Assembly (NCBI GenBank): GCA_046294265.1
Contig: JBKBKC010000001.1
Span: forward strand, 62,001 to 126,000
Origin: JBKBKC01 sp046294265
GTDB taxonomy: Bacteria > Pseudomonadota > Alphaproteobacteria > Rhodobacterales > Rhodobacteraceae
Direction: 5' to 3'
Length of the DNA stretch: 64,000 nt
A program made the translations under genes and the position numbers. A model generated the notes under the pieces. It was not told where the DNA came from and did not search any database. It saw only the letters and a list, made by a program, of their open reading frames with translations. Each line of letters starts with the position of its first letter. Position 1 is the first letter of the stretch. This document shows, one piece after another, positions 61,642 through 64,000 of this stretch.

Positions 61642-62678
61642 AGATCCTGGTCACCGGAGGGGCCGGGTTCATCGGATCGGCGGTGGTCCGGCAGGCGGTG
61701 GCGCGGGGGCACCATGTGGTGAACCTGGATGCGCTGACCTATGCCGCGAACCCCGCGAATGTGGCGGAGGTGGCAGGGTCGCCGCTCTATGCGTTCGAGC
61801 ATGCCGATATCCGCGACCGCAAAGGCTTGGACCGGGTGTTCGCGGCACATGCGCCCGGTGCGGTGATGCATCTGGCGGCCGAAAGCCATGTGGACCGGTC
61901 GATCGACGGGCCGGGGGCGTTCATCGAGACCAACATCAGCGGCACCTATCACCTGCTGGAGGCCGCGCGGGCCTTCTGGCTGGGGGCGGGGCGGCCGGAG
62001 GCGTTCCGGTTCCACCATATCTCCACGGATGAGGTGTTCGGCTCGCTGGGGGCGACGGGGCAGTTCACCGAAGCCACGCCCTATGACCCGCGCAGCCCCT
62101 ATTCGGCGTCCAAGGCCGCGTCGGACCATCTGGTGCGGGCCTGGGGGGAAACCTATGGCCTGCCGGTGCTGCTGACCAACTGTTCCAACAACTATGGCCC
62201 CTATCATTTCCCCGAAAAGCTGATCCCGGTGGTGATCCTGAACGCGCTGCATGGCCGGGCGATCCCGGTTTACGGCCAGGGCGTGAACGTGCGCGACTGG
62301 CTCTTTGTCGAGGATCATGCCGACGCCCTGCTCTGCGTTCTGGAAAAGGGGGCGGTCGGGCGCAGCTACAACATCGGGGGCGAGAACGAGGCCGCCAACA
62401 TCGACATCGTGCGGATGATCTGCGCGCTGATGGACGAGATGCGGCCCGAGGGGGCGCCGCACGACCGGCTGATCACCTTTGTCGCGGATCGGCCGGGGCA
62501 TGACCTGCGCTATGCCATCGACCCCGCGCGCATCCGGGCGGAGCTGGGCTGGCGCCCCTCGGTCTCGCTGGAGGAGGGGCTGCGGCAGACCGTGGCCTGG
62601 TATCTGGCGAACGAGGGCTGGTGGCGGCCCTTGCTGGAGCGGCAGGGGGTGGGACAGCGGCTGGGGGTGGCATCGTGA
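61638..62678 (+). CDS. rfbB: dTDP-glucose 4,6-dehydratase
   Basis: The second step of dTDP-L-rhamnose synthesis. It has 346 residues of the extended SDR family: NAD site MKILVTGGAGFIGSAVVRQ, DALTYAANPANV for nucleotide-sugar binding, the active-site HISTDEVFGSLG with Asp-Glu, and PYSASKAASDHLVRAW with YxxxK. NCSNNYGPYHFPEKLIP is the RmlB signature. It is coupled to rfbC before it and rfbD after it. Confidence 0.97.
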   Translation: MKILVTGGAGFIGSAVVRQAVARGHHVVNLDALTYAANPANVAEVAGSPLYAFEHADIRDRKGLDRVFAAHAPGAVMHLAAESHVDRSIDGPGAFIETNISGTYHLLEAARAFWLGAGRPEAFRFHHISTDEVFGSLGATGQFTEATPYDPRSPYSASKAASDHLVRAWGETYGLPVLLTNCSNNYGPYHFPEKLIPVVILNALHGRAIPVYGQGVNVRDWLFVEDHADALLCVLEKGAVGRSYNIGGENEAANIDIVRMICALMDEMRPEGAPHDRLITFVADRPGHDLRYAIDPARIRAELGWRPSVSLEEGLRQTVAWYLANEGWWRPLLERQGVGQRLGVAS

Positions 62679-63538
62679 GGGCGCTGGTCTTTGGCAAGTC
62701 AGGGCAGGTGGCGACCGAGCTTGCGCGGCGGATGCCCGGCGATGTGACGGCCACCTTTCTGGGCCGCGACGGCGCCGACCTGTCGGACCCTGCCGCCTGT
62801 GCCGCGGCGGTGATGGCGGCCGGGGCCGACGTGGTGATCAACGCGGCGGCCTGGACGGCGGTGGACCGGGCCGAGGCCGAGGAGGCGGCGGCGACGGTGG
62901 TGAACGGCGTGGCGCCGGCGGCGATGGCGCGGGCCTGTGCCGCGCGGGGCATCCCGTTCCTGCATGTCTCGACGGATTACGTCTTTGACGGCGCGGGGGC
63001 TGCGCCCTTTGCGCCCGATCATCCGGTGGCACCGCTGGGCGCCTATGGCCGCTCGAAACTGGTGGGCGAGGAGGGCGTGCGGGCGGCGGGCGGTGCGCAT
63101 CTGATCCTGCGCACGTCCTGGGTGTTCTCGGCCCATGGCGCGAATTTCGTGCGAACGATGCTGCGGTTGGGGGCCGAGCGCGAGGCGCTGCGCGTGGTGG
63201 CCGACCAGATCGGGGGGCCGACGCCCGCGGCAGACATCGCCGATGCGCTGATCGTGGCGGCGCGGGCGATGGTGGCGGGTGCGCCGGGTGGCACGCATCA
63301 TTTCAGCGGCGCGCCGGATGCAAGCTGGGCCGATTTCGCGCGGGCGATCATGCAGGGCGCAGGGCTGGCCTGCCGGATCGAGGACATCCCGACCAGCGCC
63401 TATCCGACCCCCGCAAGGCGTCCCGGAAATTCGCGGATGGATTGCGCCAGCCTGGCCGAATCGTTTGGCATCGTGCGGCCCGACTGGCGGCGGGGGCTTG
63501 CCGATGTGCTGCGCGATCTGGGGGCGGGCGCGACGTGA
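62675..63538 (+). CDS. rfbD: dTDP-4-dehydrorhamnose reductase
   Basis: The final step of dTDP-L-rhamnose synthesis, NADPH-dependent. It has 287 residues: ALVFGKSGQVATELARR, VVINAAAWTAVDRAEAE, LHVSTDYVFDG and GAYGRSKLVGEE (YxxxK). The GTG start overlaps the rfbB stop as GTGA. rfbA, the first enzyme of the pathway, is not in this window; it may lie downstream or elsewhere. About 165 bp of apparently non-coding DNA follow before the small membrane protein. Confidence 0.96.
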   Translation: MRALVFGKSGQVATELARRMPGDVTATFLGRDGADLSDPAACAAAVMAAGADVVINAAAWTAVDRAEAEEAAATVVNGVAPAAMARACAARGIPFLHVSTDYVFDGAGAAPFAPDHPVAPLGAYGRSKLVGEEGVRAAGGAHLILRTSWVFSAHGANFVRTMLRLGAEREALRVVADQIGGPTPAADIADALIVAARAMVAGAPGGTHHFSGAPDASWADFARAIMQGAGLACRIEDIPTSAYPTPARRPGNSRMDCASLAESFGIVRPDWRRGLADVLRDLGAGAT

Positions 63539-63704
63539 CATTGGCGGCATCGGCGGCATTGCGCCCAAGAATGCCATGGCCGGGGCCGAATTTTGCCTTA
63601 TTGTGCCTGTATCTCACGAATATGGCATGGAACGCACACGCTGTAGTTGCATTCTGGCGCGGTTGTGCGAGTGTGGTTGCACGAAACTGAGAAGGACACG
63701 AGAC

Positions 63705-63914
63705 ATGCTGATCGGCATCGTTGGGTTCGGAATTCTCTCGGGCGTGTTGGGTGCGGCGATGACCCTTGCAGGTTTCGGGTCTGTCGTGCTGGCGTTCCTC
63801 GCCTATGTGGTGTTCGGCAGCCTTGGCGCGGTCCTGTTCGCGGTGGCCGTGGCGCAGCGCGGCGGCGTAGCATCGGACCTTGAAGACGCGGCGCCCGAGG
63901 CGCGTCAGAACTGA
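63705..63914 (+). CDS. Small two-helix membrane protein
   Basis: A 69-residue protein with two hydrophobic segments (MLIGIVGFGILSGVLGAAMTL and VVLAFLAYVVFGSLGAVLFAV) and a short acidic tail (SDLEDAAPEARQN). GAAGGA about 8 nt before the ATG supports translation. I know no function; similar short membrane proteins are frequent in Rhodobacteraceae. It follows the rfb genes on the same strand. The final 86 bp of the window contain a CCGCC-AC-GGCGG stem and no further gene. Confidence 0.7.
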   Translation: MLIGIVGFGILSGVLGAAMTLAGFGSVVLAFLAYVVFGSLGAVLFAVAVAQRGGVASDLEDAAPEARQN

Positions 63915-64000
63915 TCGTTTGAGCCGCCACGGCGGATTGGCCTGCGGTTGGAAACAGTACTTTCGCCGGGTTCGGATCGTCGGAGGGCATCTCCTCCGGG

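Overview
The window looks like a chromosomal segment of a high-GC alphaproteobacterium of the Rhodobacteraceae/Paracoccaceae (Rhodobacter, Tabrizicola, Gemmobacter and relatives). This is inferred from the strong GC bias at third codon positions, the many ATGA/GTGA/TGATG gene overlaps, the five-step hut pathway with HutF, and a recurring intergenic hairpin plus GGATATTTTCGGACAGAAGA repeat. I saw no rRNA, tRNA, CRISPR array, transposase or integrase. Most of the window is ordinary core and catabolic gene content.

Layout. 1-2.2 kb: end of a GNAT-like gene, phhB and a MltB-type transglycosylase. 2.2-9.8 kb: a complete xylose locus, with xylF-xylH-xylG-xylB-xylA on the minus strand and a divergent ROK repressor. 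9.9-15.5 kb: tamA-tamB, facing a YihY membrane protein. 16.4-21.8 kb: a minus-strand exopolysaccharide operon (CapD/WbpM-like dehydratase, YjbH, YjbF lipoprotein, small YjbE-like peptide, terminator). 22.2-26.5 kb: ugpBAEC behind a probable PHO box. 26.5-34.4 kb: coupled housekeeping genes (cinA-like, GNAT, OmpA; map and a membrane-anchored hydrolase; HAD, rsmD, FAD reductase; a peroxiredoxin). 34.4-41.9 kb: the whole hut regulon, hutI-H-G-U facing hutF-C across a palindromic HutC-type operator. 41.9-44.6 kb: rsfS-rlmH and a calcium-binding repeat protein. 44.9-50.2 kb: leuC and leuD split by an oppositely oriented, less GC-biased amidase gene, then two poorly characterised genes. 50.9-58 kb: recQ, yggT, a thioesterase, an MFS (UMF1) transporter, mepA, a phytase-like protein and a queuosine-precursor transporter. 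58.0-58.2 kb: a short stand-alone transcript candidate. 58.3-63.5 kb: glycosyltransferase, flippase and rfbC-B-D for dTDP-rhamnose. 63.7 kb: a small membrane protein.

How the parts work together. Xylose enters through XylFHG and becomes xylulose-5-phosphate through XylA/XylB. Histidine goes to glutamate plus formate through HutH-U-I-F-G. Glycerol-3-phosphate is scavenged by UgpBAEC, probably under phosphate limitation. TamAB, the Yjb/CapD operon and the GT/flippase/rfb genes all serve the envelope and surface polysaccharide.

The least explained element is at about 58.0-58.2 kb. An 18-codon GTG reading frame sits behind a 17-nt sequence that is exactly complementary to the usual 3' end of alphaproteobacterial 16S rRNA, and is followed by a terminator-like hairpin, with no downstream gene on its strand. 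It could be a small RNA or leader-peptide transcript with an extreme Shine-Dalgarno. Other points to check are a 17-bp tandem repeat next to the exopolysaccharide operon start, matching hairpins after both binding-protein genes, and the amidase insertion inside leuCD.
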